Both the position numbers and the translations under genes were made by a program. From contig NZ_KB893257.1 of assembly GCF_000374065.1 (NCBI RefSeq), positions 226,011-290,010 on the forward strand: a stretch of DNA of 64,000 bases, given 5' to 3'. Within the stretch, counting starts at the first letter, position 1, and every line of letters starts with the position of its first letter. Shown one piece after another: positions 33,227-44,015 of the stretch. The notes beneath the pieces were generated by a model. It did no database searches, had not been told where the DNA came from, and saw only the letters and a list, made by a program, of their open reading frames with translations. This stretch comes from Spirosoma luteum DSM 19990 (GTDB lineage Bacteria; Bacteroidota; Bacteroidia; Cytophagales; Spirosomataceae).

Positions 33227-34456
33227 TTAACAAGTTGCCGGTGAGGGCGAATAACCACGTTTAATGTCTGCCAGGGCTTCCTGCCCCATCTGCCACCGGC
33301 GGATAACGTTTACCTGACGTACAAGTGTCGGGTCTTTGGCTACGTTGGTCTGGTCAAAATACTCCGGCATCCGCTCCGTCATCCTGCTCACCAAATCCTC
33401 AATAGAACCGCTGATCAGTTCAGGCGATAGTTTGGTAATTTGAATGAGTGCCCTGGCCATGGAAGCTGTATAAAAGGCACAGTCGATATCCTGATGGCGT
33501 ACCGGTACGCCATCGTGTAACCGCTGGAGATTCAGACCGCCATCTTCCAGTCGCTCCGAAGCGGCCGGGCTGCCCTCCGGTTGTGGAAACACCGTGTCGA
33601 GGTAGCGTTTGAACTTATCCCACCAGGGTGGCTTCCCATCTGGTTTCAGCGTATCGCAGAAGAGTACCCGCTGGGGCAGGCCGGGCTGCTGAACGTTCAT
33701 CAGCAACAGGGCGGCCCCCAGATGCCGGTCATCGACCGCATGGCGACGCTGTACCACAAAGCAATGAATCGCCTGCTGACTGTCCTGCTTCAACTGTTCG
33801 GCTGCCGTCCTGACAGCCCGCAGGGAATCTTCCATGTATCCTTCCGTTACGACGTGAACGGGCAATGTCGACGAAAACAGCGCTTCCCGACGAAGTTGAC
33901 GGGCTAGTAGATTCAGGGTTGTGGCATCCGAACGGCGCGTGCCGAAGTAAAAACCAATATCTTCTCTGACATCAGTCGGCATGGCGGCAAACGAAATCGA
34001 ATCACCGCAGGTCTCCTGCCGACTGACGGGACTATACCGAAAGGGTACTTCCAGGTGTTCGCGGTGGGCGGCCAGGTTATAAATACGTCGCTCAAACAGG
34101 GATAGTAGTGGCTCGTACGCATCCGGCTCGAAGAATACCTTCGTACTTGGCCGGAGCAGATGCCGGGCAATGTCGTCCTGTTGAAGCAGCCGCTCAAGCG
34201 CATCGTCATGATGCTTGAAAAAACTCCGCAGTGCGCCCTGCTGCACAAACGCTTCCGTATCCCGCTCAACCTCCGTACGTCGGTCAACGCCTGCTACAGT
34301 ACCCTGCTCAATCCAGTGCCTGAGGTACTGTTTTACGGTTTCATCGAAGATAAAATTGGCTTCCTCTGCCTGTTCCCGGGTGTATTGTGTGTAAGAAATT
34401 TGCAGGCTATTCGTCGATTCATACTGACTAAAATCGAGGGCCGGGAGTGCGGTCAT
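33227..34456 (-). CDS. Unrecognised protein with possible CE-clan cysteine protease/acetyltransferase signature
   Basis: A 409-residue protein I cannot assign to a family. It has no signal peptide or membrane helix and is charged throughout. In the C-terminal half four features appear in CE-clan (Ulp1/YopJ) order: a His in DDRHLGAALLLM (His245), an acidic residue in RVLFCDTL (Asp268), a Gln and a Cys in RHQDIDCAFYTASMARAL (Gln322, Cys326). Ulp1 and YopJ proteins have HxxL-type, acidic, Q and (D/E)CG positions followed by a hydrophobic helix. Here the Gly after Cys is Ala and Q-to-C spacing is four rather than six, so this is suggestive only. N-terminal residues 1-190 are unrecognised. It converges with the flavoprotein gene. 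Confidence 0.45.
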   Translation of the reverse strand: MTALPALDFSQYESTNSLQISYTQYTREQAEEANFIFDETVKQYLRHWIEQGTVAGVDRRTEVERDTEAFVQQGALRSFFKHHDDALERLLQQDDIARHLLRPSTKVFFEPDAYEPLLSLFERRIYNLAAHREHLEVPFRYSPVSRQETCGDSISFAAMPTDVREDIGFYFGTRRSDATTLNLLARQLRREALFSSTLPVHVVTEGYMEDSLRAVRTAAEQLKQDSQQAIHCFVVQRRHAVDDRHLGAALLLMNVQQPGLPQRVLFCDTLKPDGKPPWWDKFKRYLDTVFPQPEGSPAASERLEDGGLNLQRLHDGVPVRHQDIDCAFYTASMARALIQITKLSPELISGSIEDLVSRMTERMPEYFDQTNVAKDPTLVRQVNVIRRWQMGQEALADIKRGYSPSPATC

Positions 34457-34702
34457 AGGAGTTTGCTGAGGCTTTATAAAGTTTAGGCTAATATATGAAT
34501 TTGCGGGGGATTATTTTAACCGATTCACCTTGCACAACAACTATATTTTGGGATTTCACGAGATGATTACGGCTGAGTCTCCATTTCGTCAGATTATTGG
34601 CAAACCATACCAATTTGCCGGCCAGAACGTAGGTTCAGATCCAGTAAACTGGCTCGGGAAATTGTGTCTGATCAATTCGGAGCTGAACTGAAGAATGGCT
34701 CT

Positions 34703-35626
34703 TTACAACACCGCCCGTGCCGCTTCCTCGTCACGTTTTAACTGGGCAACCAAAGCCGGTAACCCATCGAATTTCTGCTCCGGGCGCAGAAATTCCCTGA
34801 ATCGTAAGGTCATGTGTTCCCCGTAAATATCTTTGTCGAAATCGAAAATGTAGGTTTCGATGGTCTGATGGGTACCCGCCACCGTGGGCCGGAAGCCAAT
34901 GTTGAGCATGCCGCCCAGCGTTTGCCCACCGTATTCCACCGAGACGGCGTAGACCCCGTTGGCCGGGATAAGTTTAGCGGCATCATCAACCTGCATATTA
35001 GCCGTTGGGAACCCAATGGTGCGACCCAACTGTCGCCCTTTCACGATGGTTCCCGTCAGGGAATACGGTCGGTTGAGGAACTGGTTGGCGGTGCGGACAT
35101 TACCCTCGTTCAGGGCAGCCCTGATTTTGGACGAGCTCACACCCACTGCGTCAACGTCCTGCCGGGGAATTTCCTCCACCTCAAAACCGTACTCATGCTG
35201 GTGCGCCTTGATGTACTCGAACCCACCTTCGCGGTCGCGTCCGAAACGATGATCGTAGCCAATGACCAGTTTCTTCGTGCCGATTTTTTCAATCAGAATC
35301 TGATTGATATACTCCTCGGACGTCAATTGCGAAAATGAGCGGGTAAACGGAATAATAACCAGATGATCTACGCCCGCCTGGTCGATGAGGGACGCCTTCT
35401 CGTCGAGGGTAGTCAGCAATTTCAGGTTCTGACTATCGTTGGAAACAACTGTACGCGGGTGCGGCCAGTACGTAATCAGGACCGACTCTCCGTTACTGGC
35501 TTTAGCCACTTCCGTCAGACGTGCCAGGATGGTCTGGTGCCCCCGGTGGACACCATCGAACGTGCCACTGGTAACTACCGCATTCGGCAACGGCTGTATA
35601 TCATCAAGACCCTGGTAAATAATCAT
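34703..35626 (-). CDS. ribF: Bifunctional riboflavin kinase/FAD synthetase
   Basis: A 307-residue RibF. The N-terminal nucleotidyltransferase domain has VTSGTFDGVHRGHQTIL (the HxGH-type site) and VIGYDHRFGRDREGG. The C-terminal riboflavin kinase domain has RPYSLTGTIVKGRQLGRTIGFPTANM and GMLNIGFRPTV. It converts riboflavin to FMN and FAD. The start codon overlaps the truB stop (ATGA, 35623-35626), so the two are translationally coupled, a conserved Bacteroidota arrangement. Confidence 0.95.
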   Translation of the reverse strand: MIIYQGLDDIQPLPNAVVTSGTFDGVHRGHQTILARLTEVAKASNGESVLITYWPHPRTVVSNDSQNLKLLTTLDEKASLIDQAGVDHLVIIPFTRSFSQLTSEEYINQILIEKIGTKKLVIGYDHRFGRDREGGFEYIKAHQHEYGFEVEEIPRQDVDAVGVSSSKIRAALNEGNVRTANQFLNRPYSLTGTIVKGRQLGRTIGFPTANMQVDDAAKLIPANGVYAVSVEYGGQTLGGMLNIGFRPTVAGTHQTIETYIFDFDKDIYGEHMTLRFREFLRPEQKFDGLPALVAQLKRDEEAARAVL

Positions 35627-36342
35627 TCATTCGTTGATGGTTGGTTGGGCTGCATTGCCCGGTGGGCGTCAATAAATTGTTCGATTGTACTGGCTTCCTC
35701 AATCCGAAAGTTACCGATACGGGTTCGGCGCAGGCTGCTCATATAGGCACCATTAGTAAGTAATAGGCCCAGGTCGCGCACCAGACTGCGAATATAAGTG
35801 CCTTTCGTACAAACGATGCGAAAATCCAGTTCGGGAAAACGGGCTGTATCTACTTCGAAGAGGGAAACCGTTACTTGCCGCGCCTTGATTCCTCCATCAA
35901 CCCGGTCGGCGGTTTCACCCCGCCGGGCTTTTTCGTACAGTCGTTCACCGTTCACCCGAATGGCCGAGTAAATAGGGGGTACCTGTAGGATATCGCCCGT
36001 CAGTTGCCGGGCTGCTTCCTGAATTTGTTCGGCCGTAATGGATGAAGTATCAAACTCCGCATCGAAGGCCGTTTCCAGGTCGACGGAGGGTGTGGTTTTG
36101 CCTAGCACGAGCGTACCTGCGTACTCCTTTTCCTGCGCCTGATACTGATCAATCTGTTTGGTCATCTTGCCGGTACACAAAATGAGCAACCCCGTTGCCA
36201 ACGGGTCGAGCGTACCCGCATGACCAATTTTTTTGAATTTACAGGCGTACTTGAGCTTATTGGCCACGTCGAACGATGTCCAGGTAAGCGGTTTGTCAAT
36301 CAGGATAACCTGACCGGGGTCGGACAGTGGTGGTTCGGGCAT
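35623..36342 (-). CDS. truB: tRNA pseudouridine(55) synthase
   Basis: A 239-residue TruB that converts U55 of tRNA to pseudouridine. The start at 36342 is preferred over 36420 because it gives MPEPPLSDPGQVILIDKP, matching usual TruB N-termini. The catalytic motif GHAGTLDPLATGLLILC carries the essential Asp, and KTYIRSLVRDLG-type RCTKGTYIRSLVRDLG follows. The length is on the short side because the C-terminal PUA-like extension is absent, as in many Bacteroidota. It follows uppP and precedes ribF. Confidence 0.95.
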   Translation of the reverse strand: MPEPPLSDPGQVILIDKPLTWTSFDVANKLKYACKFKKIGHAGTLDPLATGLLILCTGKMTKQIDQYQAQEKEYAGTLVLGKTTPSVDLETAFDAEFDTSSITAEQIQEAARQLTGDILQVPPIYSAIRVNGERLYEKARRGETADRVDGGIKARQVTVSLFEVDTARFPELDFRIVCTKGTYIRSLVRDLGLLLTNGAYMSSLRRTRIGNFRIEEASTIEQFIDAHRAMQPNQPSTNE

Positions 36343-36445
36343 GGTATGCGGTAGTTGGTCTAGGGTATTCGATTTACGGTTAGCTGACGCGTCAATAGCT
36401 CTTTCACCAGCTAATCTCAAACCGAATACCGTAAACTATAAGCGG

Positions 36446-37306
36446 TTACAATACATCCAGTTTCACGCCAGCAGCCATCAGGCCCAGCAACAGCAGCCCC
36501 AGCGCAATTCGGTAATAGCCAAATACCTTGAACCCGTAGCGCGTCAAAAAATTAACGAAGCCCCGAATGGCGAGCAGACCAACCACAAAGGCAATAGCGT
36601 TACCAAGTAGCAGAATCTGGTAGTCGGCAGGCTGGAGTAGTTTGTAGGTTTTGAGCAGTTTGTACCCCGAAGCCGCTGCCATAGTAGGTACGGCCAGAAA
36701 AAACGAAAACTCAGCGGCCTGCTTGCGGGATAGTCCCTGAAACATACCGCCAATAATAGTTGCCGCCGACCGGGAGACCCCCGGAATCATGGCGATACAC
36801 TGGTAGAAGCCGATTCTGAGCGCGTCCGGTACGCTGACATCCCCATCTTTCGGCTCGGCCGGTCCGTCGTTACGGTTGGTGATGCGGTCGATAAAGACGA
36901 GCACGATACCGCCCAGCAACAGCGAAATGGCTACCACTACTACATTTTCGAGCAGAGAGTCGATAAAATCGTTCAGTAGGAAACCGATAACGGCGGCTGG
37001 TAGGAAAGCAATCAGGATTTTACTGTAAAAATCGGCCATGGGTTGCCAGCGGGCAGGCACCGATTTCAGGTAGGAGGGAGTGGTAAAGGTGCCGGTACGG
37101 GGGTCCGTCATAAAACGACGGTGGTACAGAACCAGCACCGACAGGATGCAGCCGAACTGAATATCGACCGTGTATAATTTAGTGAATTCATCACTGGCAA
37201 TGCCTGCCAGCGAGGAGTAAATAATCATGTGACCCGTTGAGGAAACCGGTAAAAACTCGGTTATGCCCTCAATGATGGCCAGCATTATAGCGTGAAAAAG
37301 CTCCAT
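36446..37306 (-). CDS. uppP: Undecaprenyl-diphosphatase
   Basis: A 286-residue integral membrane phosphatase (BacA/UppP) that recycles undecaprenyl pyrophosphate for peptidoglycan and surface glycan synthesis. Both signature motifs are present: EGITEFLPVSSTGHM near the N-terminus and PGVSRSAATIIGGM in the middle. About eight helices. It sits in the conserved order ftsX, DUF3098, uppP, truB, ribF, all on the minus strand. A structured 110-nt gap precedes it. Confidence 0.95.
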   Translation of the reverse strand: MELFHAIMLAIIEGITEFLPVSSTGHMIIYSSLAGIASDEFTKLYTVDIQFGCILSVLVLYHRRFMTDPRTGTFTTPSYLKSVPARWQPMADFYSKILIAFLPAAVIGFLLNDFIDSLLENVVVVAISLLLGGIVLVFIDRITNRNDGPAEPKDGDVSVPDALRIGFYQCIAMIPGVSRSAATIIGGMFQGLSRKQAAEFSFFLAVPTMAAASGYKLLKTYKLLQPADYQILLLGNAIAFVVGLLAIRGFVNFLTRYGFKVFGYYRIALGLLLLGLMAAGVKLDVL

Positions 37307-37325
37307 TAAAAAACAGTTTGTCGTG

Positions 37326-37396
37326 CGTAGTCTGTCGGTTGACGTTTGTCAACGGCGGACAAACTTAGGACAAGCGCGGTCAAACGACAAACTACG
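37326..37396. other. Nested hairpin in the DUF3098-uppP gap
   Basis: An outer stem of 18 bp with two mismatches (CGTAGTCTGTCGGTTGAC at 37326-37343 with 37379-37396) encloses a perfect 7-bp stem (GTTTGTC at 37344-37350 with GACAAAC at 37358-37364). It lies 20 nt upstream of the uppP start on the same transcript. It could be an attenuator, an RNA stability element or a short palindromic repeat. Confidence 0.5.
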
Positions 37397-37417
37397 GGTT
37401 ACAAACGGCCAACTTTT

Positions 37418-37750
37418 TCAGCTTTTGGGGCGGGTAAGAATGGCGAAAAACTCGACAACGAACCCGGCCATCACCACAATTGGACCCAGAGTCAGCCCCA
37501 GAAAACCAAACCCAAATTCCTCTTTGTCGAGACTCATGATAAAGAAGCCGGCCAGGATGGTGCCAATCCCGATGAGCATAAACATGTAGTTCTGCCGTCC
37601 AAACGGCAAAGCTGCCGTACGGGCAGGCTCGCCAATCGTCGACCGGGTAGGCACCGTTTTAGTAACCACTGGTGCTGCCGGAGTAATTGGATTTTTTACT
37701 GGTTCTTCACGGCTCAGCGTAGCTGCTCCAGTCTGCTTATCTTTTGCCAT
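37418..37750 (-). CDS. DUF3098 membrane protein
   Basis: A 110-residue protein of the DUF3098 family. A flexible Thr/Pro-rich N-terminal part (about 1-45) precedes two helices (about 55-72 and 85-105) joined by SLDKEEFGFGFLG, the family's central loop. Function unknown. Its constant place between ftsX and uppP in Bacteroidota suggests a link to envelope biogenesis or division. Confidence 0.88.
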   Translation of the reverse strand: MAKDKQTGAATLSREEPVKNPITPAAPVVTKTVPTRSTIGEPARTAALPFGRQNYMFMLIGIGTILAGFFIMSLDKEEFGFGFLGLTLGPIVVMAGFVVEFFAILTRPKS

Positions 37751-37847
37751 TTCTTTTTGTGTTTAACTAAATGTAACATCTAAACGGGGTACATTGTAAT
37801 CTGGCTTTCTGGACCAGCATTTACCTCATTATTGATAAATGTTTTCA

Positions 37848-38729
37848 TCAATAGAGCTCATCCAGCGTTAATCCAAGATACCGGTTTACAGCCTGGAAGG
37901 TGCTCAAAAAACCAATGATGATGCCCAGACAAACAATCCCTGCCATCAGGAACATAATCTTTTGCGGGTCCTGAAATGTACCCAGTTCAGGTAGGTTATG
38001 AATGGCCAGTTGCAACCCGCCTATAAGCAACCCAACGGCAATGATACCCGCCAGAAAACCCTGCCATATGCCCCGCCCCAGAAAGGGCCGGGTAATAAAC
38101 GAATTAGTAGCCCCCACCAGCTGCATACTCCGAATCAGCATCCGTTGCGAGTGCAGGGCCAGCCGAATGGTATTGTTCATCAGCACCACAATGATTATCA
38201 GCAGAATCAGGGCAAAGGCCGACATCACTGCGTAAATCTTCGTAATATTCTGGTTGATGTTATCGACCAGGTTCTCCTGATAAACAACTTCAAAAATGCC
38301 GTTGATCTGTTCCAGATCTTTCTTTACTTCCTGCAATTTCGCTTCCTCGAAATACCCTTCGTTGAGCTTGATCCGGTAGCTGTCGTGCAGCGGATTCTCG
38401 CCCAGAAACTTCGAGAAATCTTCCTTCGTCTCGGCAATGAATTCCTTGGCCGCTTCGTCCTTGGTGACCAGGTTCACTTGTGGTTTACCATCGGCTTGCA
38501 ACACGTAAGGTCGCTCGGCAATGGTTTTATACACCAGTGCCGTCTTGTTCTCATCCAGTCCTTTATCCAGAAACGCCCGGATTTCGTAGTTCTCGCGGAT
38601 GTGGGTTACCAGCTTCTTCGACTGGATAGCCAACAGCCCGCAAAAGCCGATCAAAAACAACGCCAGCGTCAGACTGAAGAGAATCATGCCGCTGGGATAC
38701 GCACCTACTTTTTTCTTTGTACGAGCCAT
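37848..38729 (-). CDS. ftsX: Cell division protein FtsX
   Basis: A 293-residue FtsX: an N-terminal helix (about 14-34), a periplasmic domain (about 35-165) starting THIRENYEIRAFL, and three C-terminal helices with the cytoplasmic SQRMLIRSMQLVGATNSFI coupling segment and a VNRYLGLTLDEL tail. With the ATPase FtsE (not in this window) it relays division signals to periplasmic peptidoglycan hydrolases. It is first in the cluster that continues to ribF. Confidence 0.95.
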   Translation of the reverse strand: MARTKKKVGAYPSGMILFSLTLALFLIGFCGLLAIQSKKLVTHIRENYEIRAFLDKGLDENKTALVYKTIAERPYVLQADGKPQVNLVTKDEAAKEFIAETKEDFSKFLGENPLHDSYRIKLNEGYFEEAKLQEVKKDLEQINGIFEVVYQENLVDNINQNITKIYAVMSAFALILLIIIVVLMNNTIRLALHSQRMLIRSMQLVGATNSFITRPFLGRGIWQGFLAGIIAVGLLIGGLQLAIHNLPELGTFQDPQKIMFLMAGIVCLGIIIGFLSTFQAVNRYLGLTLDELY

Positions 38730-38838
38730 TCAGGGGTTCGTGTTAATGGAAACAAAAATAACGGAATAAGCCGCTGAGCGGTCGAATTTAAGAAAATTTA
38801 AGGGTAAACCGAAAACGCCGTATTATCGGCAAAAGGGT

Positions 38839-39615
38839 TTATCCCAGTTTTTTCGGGTTTAGTCGGTGCTGAAATACCTTGTCTGGATACGTAACCTCAA
38901 CCAGGTACAACCCATTGGCTGGTGCTGCCCGCCCGGCCTGGTTCCGGTCGCGGGCCAGTATAATCTGTTCAAACTTCTCCAGACTCAGGCGCTCCTGACC
39001 AATCTCAATCATGGTACCCACAATGGTACGGACCATCCCCCACAAAAAACGGTTCGCTCCAATATGGAACGTCAGCGAATCGTCGTTTATGCGTTCCCAG
39101 TAGGCGAAATCAATCCGACAGTTAAAATGCGTTACGTTGGCGCGGGCCTTGCTAAAGCTCTTGAAATTGGTGTGCTGACGTAATAGGGCACAGGCTTCGT
39201 TCATCACGGGCAGCTTGAGCGTTGGCCTGAAATGGTAGGTCAGGCCGTTCTGAAACGCATCTTTCTGGCGGGTGACCAGGTACTGATAATAGCGGGCCGT
39301 GGCCGAGAATCGGGCGTGGTCGCTGGCCTCAACCGGAAAAATGGCGTGAATGGCAATATCGTCGGGCAGGATGCAATTGAGTGAATAAACGAGCGATTCG
39401 GTCAGCGTCAGCGGCTCATCGACCTCGAAATGCGCAAACTGCTGCCGGGCGTGAACACCCGCATCGGTACGGCCACTGCCCATTATGTAAATGGGTTTGC
39501 CAAGCCGCTGCGTCAGGGCGGCTTCGATTGTTGTTTGTACGCTAATCCCGTTGGCCTGCGTTTGCCAGCCATGGTAAGCCGTTCCCCGGTAGGCTAGTTC
39601 GATAAAGTACCGCAT
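38839..39615 (-). CDS. truA: tRNA pseudouridine(38-40) synthase
   Basis: A 258-residue TruA. The start at 39615 was preferred over 39672 because MRYFIELAYRGTAYHGWQ is the usual family N-terminus. The catalytic motif GSGRTDAGVHARQQ has the essential Asp, and FLWGMVRTIVGTMIEIG is the conserved later segment. It modifies the anticodon arm of many tRNAs. It lies 109 nt upstream of ftsX on the same strand. Confidence 0.95.
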   Translation of the reverse strand: MRYFIELAYRGTAYHGWQTQANGISVQTTIEAALTQRLGKPIYIMGSGRTDAGVHARQQFAHFEVDEPLTLTESLVYSLNCILPDDIAIHAIFPVEASDHARFSATARYYQYLVTRQKDAFQNGLTYHFRPTLKLPVMNEACALLRQHTNFKSFSKARANVTHFNCRIDFAYWERINDDSLTFHIGANRFLWGMVRTIVGTMIEIGQERLSLEKFEQIILARDRNQAGRAAPANGLYLVEVTYPDKVFQHRLNPKKLG

Positions 39616-39675
39616 AGGCTGCAAAAGTACGGCTTCGTCGGCAGTTAGCGGGTGGTTCTGGCAGTAGTCCAAAAC

Positions 39676-39707
39676 AAATGGTCCTTCCCCAGTGAAGAGG
39701 AAGGACC
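39676..39707 (-). terminator. Terminator after the Trp/Asn-rich protein gene
   Basis: On the minus strand GGTCCTTCC, a 10-nt loop, GGAAGGACC, then ATTTGTTTT. A 9-bp GC-rich stem with a T-rich tail begins 23 nt after the stop at 39730. It separates this gene from truA. Confidence 0.8.
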
Positions 39708-39729
39708 CTGTATAGATGAAACTGATAGT

Positions 39730-41121
39730 TTACCGGGGCCCACGCTGACGGCCTGCACCTCCATTAAAACCACCTGCTCCCTGCTGGGGTTGAGCCGGAG
39801 AGGATTGTGGACTAGGTGCGCTCTGGACTTCCGGTGTTCGTTGTCCATCACTACTACCCCGTCCGCCCGGTGCCGTTGGCATATTAACAGGACCCTGCCG
39901 CTCAGCCCGGTCGAATACACGATTCGTTTGAGGACTTGGAACGGGCTGAGCGGCACCCGGTGAATAAGTCCCGCGGCTGCGACCAAAACGGTCAGACGAG
40001 GTATTGTCCGGTGTGGGAGTCATGTCGGCGTTGCCACGCTGGTTGGCGGGTGCATTGTCGTTGTAACTCCCTCTGTTGGTTGCATTGCCGTCGTACGTCC
40101 GGCCCGGGGTGGTGTTGTAATCCCGGTTTGCCCCGTCGTTCGCACGGTTCGGTACGGCATCGCTGTTATACGTTCGGTTGGGCGCCGTGTTACCATTGTA
40201 GCTTCCCCTCGGTGTAGCATCGCGGTTGTTATCATATACCCGGCCTGAGCCATTGTTGTAATCCTCATTGTTTCCCCGGTTGGAACTGTTGTTTCGGTTA
40301 TAGTCAGGCCTGCCGTTATTAGTATACGGGTCATTTCGATTGTTATACCCCTGCCCGTAAGCCCTTGGTCCACGACTCGTTGCACCACGACCATCACCAT
40401 CCGGACGGTAGAACCCGACGGAGCCGTTCCCCACCACCGAACGCCCCGGCCGGTTTATGGACTCAATGCGGTAAACCTGAACATTACGGCGCGTAATACG
40501 CTCAATGTCGCGACGGGGCGGGCCGTAGTTAAACGACCGGTTATTGTACCGGTACACGTTGTTGATGTAGGTGGTATTCTGATAAATATAGTTCGCCCGA
40601 TTGCGGGGTACGTAGTAACCGTACAAATTGGGACTGGTAATGTACACCTGTGGTACGAAGGTCCAGTAAGGAGCCGGAATATTAATGTTTATGTTCACAC
40701 CGGGACCAAGCGGTGCCCAGCCATAGTACCCGCCACCCGACCGCCACGATACCCAGGCTGGTGCCCATTCCGTATCGGGTAGCCAAAGCCAGCCGCCGTA
40801 ACCAGGGTCATACAGCCAGCGTCCGTAATGAAACGGTGCCCAGCCCCAGTCGTAGTCCGATACCCAGGTATTGCCGTACTCTGTCATAACCCAGTGCCCA
40901 CCGGTGGCGTAAGGCTGAAAATCGGGCCCGGCATTGGGTATCCAGGCACTACCATAGCCGGGATAGTTTGTCCACTGCCCGTACGGTGCCAGTTCACCAT
41001 AAAAGGCATCGACTGGCACACTGTAGCCCGGCTGGGCCGACAGTGGCTGCGCGAAAAACACGCCGAAGGCGAGTAGCGCGAACAGGCTGGTTATGGTTAG
41101 TTTGTTCAGGATGGTCGTCAT
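39730..41121 (-). CDS. Secreted Trp/Tyr-rich protein with Asn/Gly-rich tail (DUF6600-like)
   Basis: A 463-residue exported protein. Signal peptide to about residue 29 (ends PLSAQ). Residues about 38-150 contain repeated W-G motifs: FYGELAPYGQWTNYPGYG, GHWVMTEYGNTWVSDYDWG and YGRWLYDPGYGGWLWLP, matching the DUF6600 pattern of YxxWxxxPxYG repeats. Residues about 240-463 are low-complexity, rich in Asn, Gly, Arg, Pro, Ser, with repeats of the form RxYNxNxAxNR, so intrinsically disordered. Function unknown. A cell-surface or envelope role is likely. A 15-nt palindrome (AACGTCT-C-AGACGTT at 41139-41153) lies just upstream of the start. Confidence 0.65.
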   Translation of the reverse strand: MTTILNKLTITSLFALLAFGVFFAQPLSAQPGYSVPVDAFYGELAPYGQWTNYPGYGSAWIPNAGPDFQPYATGGHWVMTEYGNTWVSDYDWGWAPFHYGRWLYDPGYGGWLWLPDTEWAPAWVSWRSGGGYYGWAPLGPGVNININIPAPYWTFVPQVYITSPNLYGYYVPRNRANYIYQNTTYINNVYRYNNRSFNYGPPRRDIERITRRNVQVYRIESINRPGRSVVGNGSVGFYRPDGDGRGATSRGPRAYGQGYNNRNDPYTNNGRPDYNRNNSSNRGNNEDYNNGSGRVYDNNRDATPRGSYNGNTAPNRTYNSDAVPNRANDGANRDYNTTPGRTYDGNATNRGSYNDNAPANQRGNADMTPTPDNTSSDRFGRSRGTYSPGAAQPVPSPQTNRVFDRAERQGPVNMPTAPGGRGSSDGQRTPEVQSAPSPQSSPAQPQQGAGGFNGGAGRQRGPR

Positions 41122-41297
41122 TGTCTGTGTTATTAGGCAACGTCTCAGACGTTTCGGCAGTTAGATGCTCTAACACACCAAACGTTTAACGACGACCGAT
41201 GTATTTATGACATCCTGAAACGCCCGCTTCTCTACCGGCGAGCTTTTGGACGTTACGCTGGATGGGCCTGGTGAGTGCGCCAGTGGCTATTCTATGC

Positions 41298-42284
41298 TCA
41301 CTCGGGATTATACCCCGAAGCCGCCAGAAATTTTTCGGAATTTTTGTCGGTTAAATCCAGGCCAATCATGTAAGCCAGTGCTTTCTTCTTATCCCTGGCC
41401 TTCTCGTAGTAGCGTTTACAAATCTGATACCCTACGAAGTACCCCAGATCCCGGGCCTCTTTCCCCTCAATCTTTCGCACATTGTACAACCATCCCCCTT
41501 CCCAGTTGATTGGTTGATTCATTTCTTTCCTGAACGCTTCCCAAATGGGTTGCTCATGTTGCAAGCCAAACGCTATGTATCCATCGGGTTTAAGCTGATC
41601 CAGACGCTGCCCCAGGACTAACTCGGTCACAAAATCCGCCATGCCTTCTTTTAGGCATTGACCAAGCAGGTTTTCGTGTGTTTTCTCGTACTGGCTAACC
41701 AACGTTGTATCACTCATCAGCCGGTTGAAGTTTCGCTGCTCATATTGCTGCGTGTGTACAAACTCGTGAATAACGAGGTAAACCGACCAGTCCGGCTGTG
41801 CGTTGGCGGCTACTTCGGTGCCGATGTAAACAGTCCTGTCGCGTATAGTGCCACCCGAATTGCCAATCCCGACGCAGAAGTAGATATTGCCGTAACGAAA
41901 GTCAGGGTAAAGCTTTTTCAAAACGGCAACCTTCTTCAGGATTTCCGGCTTCTGGTTGAGAACAGAAAGAATTTGGGGTCTCTTTTTAACCAAATCGGCT
42001 TTGTTGCTCTCGATGTATTTTCGCCATTTCTGCGTGTTTCCACCCCGCAGAACCATAAACTCCTTTAAGCCAGTGCTTGCTTTGTCAACATACAACTGCT
42101 GAATAAATCTGAGTTGTTTGGCGGTATCGGAAGTTGTCAGTACACTATCGAACGCTTCGTAAAAACGGGGTAAGTCTTCCGTGTGTAAATCAATCTGTGC
42201 GTAACTGACGAAGCTAACAAAGCAGCCAAACAACGTGGAAAACAGGCGTATTGCTTTTCTCGTCAGTTTATTGGTGGGTTGCAT
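41298..42284 (-). CDS. Exported putative zinc metalloprotease (HExxH)
   Basis: A 328-residue protein with a signal peptide (about 13-30, ends SYAQ). HEFVH (VIHEFVHTQQYE) gives the zinc-binding HExxH, and EGMADFVTELVLGQ supplies a downstream Glu and Asp as in gluzincin-like or DUF2268-like peptidases. The remainder, including VYIGTEVAANAQPDW, is unassigned. It has no partner gene and is transcribed away from the GH97 relict. Proteolytic activity is inferred only from motif. Confidence 0.65.
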   Translation of the reverse strand: MQPTNKLTRKAIRLFSTLFGCFVSFVSYAQIDLHTEDLPRFYEAFDSVLTTSDTAKQLRFIQQLYVDKASTGLKEFMVLRGGNTQKWRKYIESNKADLVKKRPQILSVLNQKPEILKKVAVLKKLYPDFRYGNIYFCVGIGNSGGTIRDRTVYIGTEVAANAQPDWSVYLVIHEFVHTQQYEQRNFNRLMSDTTLVSQYEKTHENLLGQCLKEGMADFVTELVLGQRLDQLKPDGYIAFGLQHEQPIWEAFRKEMNQPINWEGGWLYNVRKIEGKEARDLGYFVGYQICKRYYEKARDKKKALAYMIGLDLTDKNSEKFLAASGYNPE

Positions 42285-42410
42285 GTGTATTCGTTTTAGG
42301 GGGTCACTTGCTATGACAAAGTAACACCATTTGTACCCATGTCAGGGAAGTAAACTATAGTTTTTGCCAGGCGGCTTTCTGACGGATTTAGTTCAGTTAA
42401 ACTCCGCTGA

Positions 42411-43956
<1,546 letters not shown>

Positions 43957-43972
43957 AAGTTGCCAGTAAGAC

Positions 43973-44015
43973 AAAAAATCCCGGTTCCGTGAATAAGCCA
44001 CCGCCGGGATTTTTT
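43973..44015. terminator. Bidirectional terminator
   Basis: AAAAAATCCCGG (43973-43984) pairs with CCGGGATTTTTT (44004-44015), giving A/T tails on both strands. It separates the convergent GH97 relict and the dioxygenase gene, and overlaps the dioxygenase stop codon. Confidence 0.85.

Noticed and set aside
34563..34691. A 42-residue plus-strand frame between the unrecognised protein and ribF
   Set aside because: No hydrophobic segment, operon context or family pattern, and it is too short to stand alone.
37998..38777. A 259-residue open frame on the plus strand opposite ftsX
   Set aside because: It is a shadow of the well-supported ftsX gene, with low-complexity Gln/Arg composition and no family pattern.
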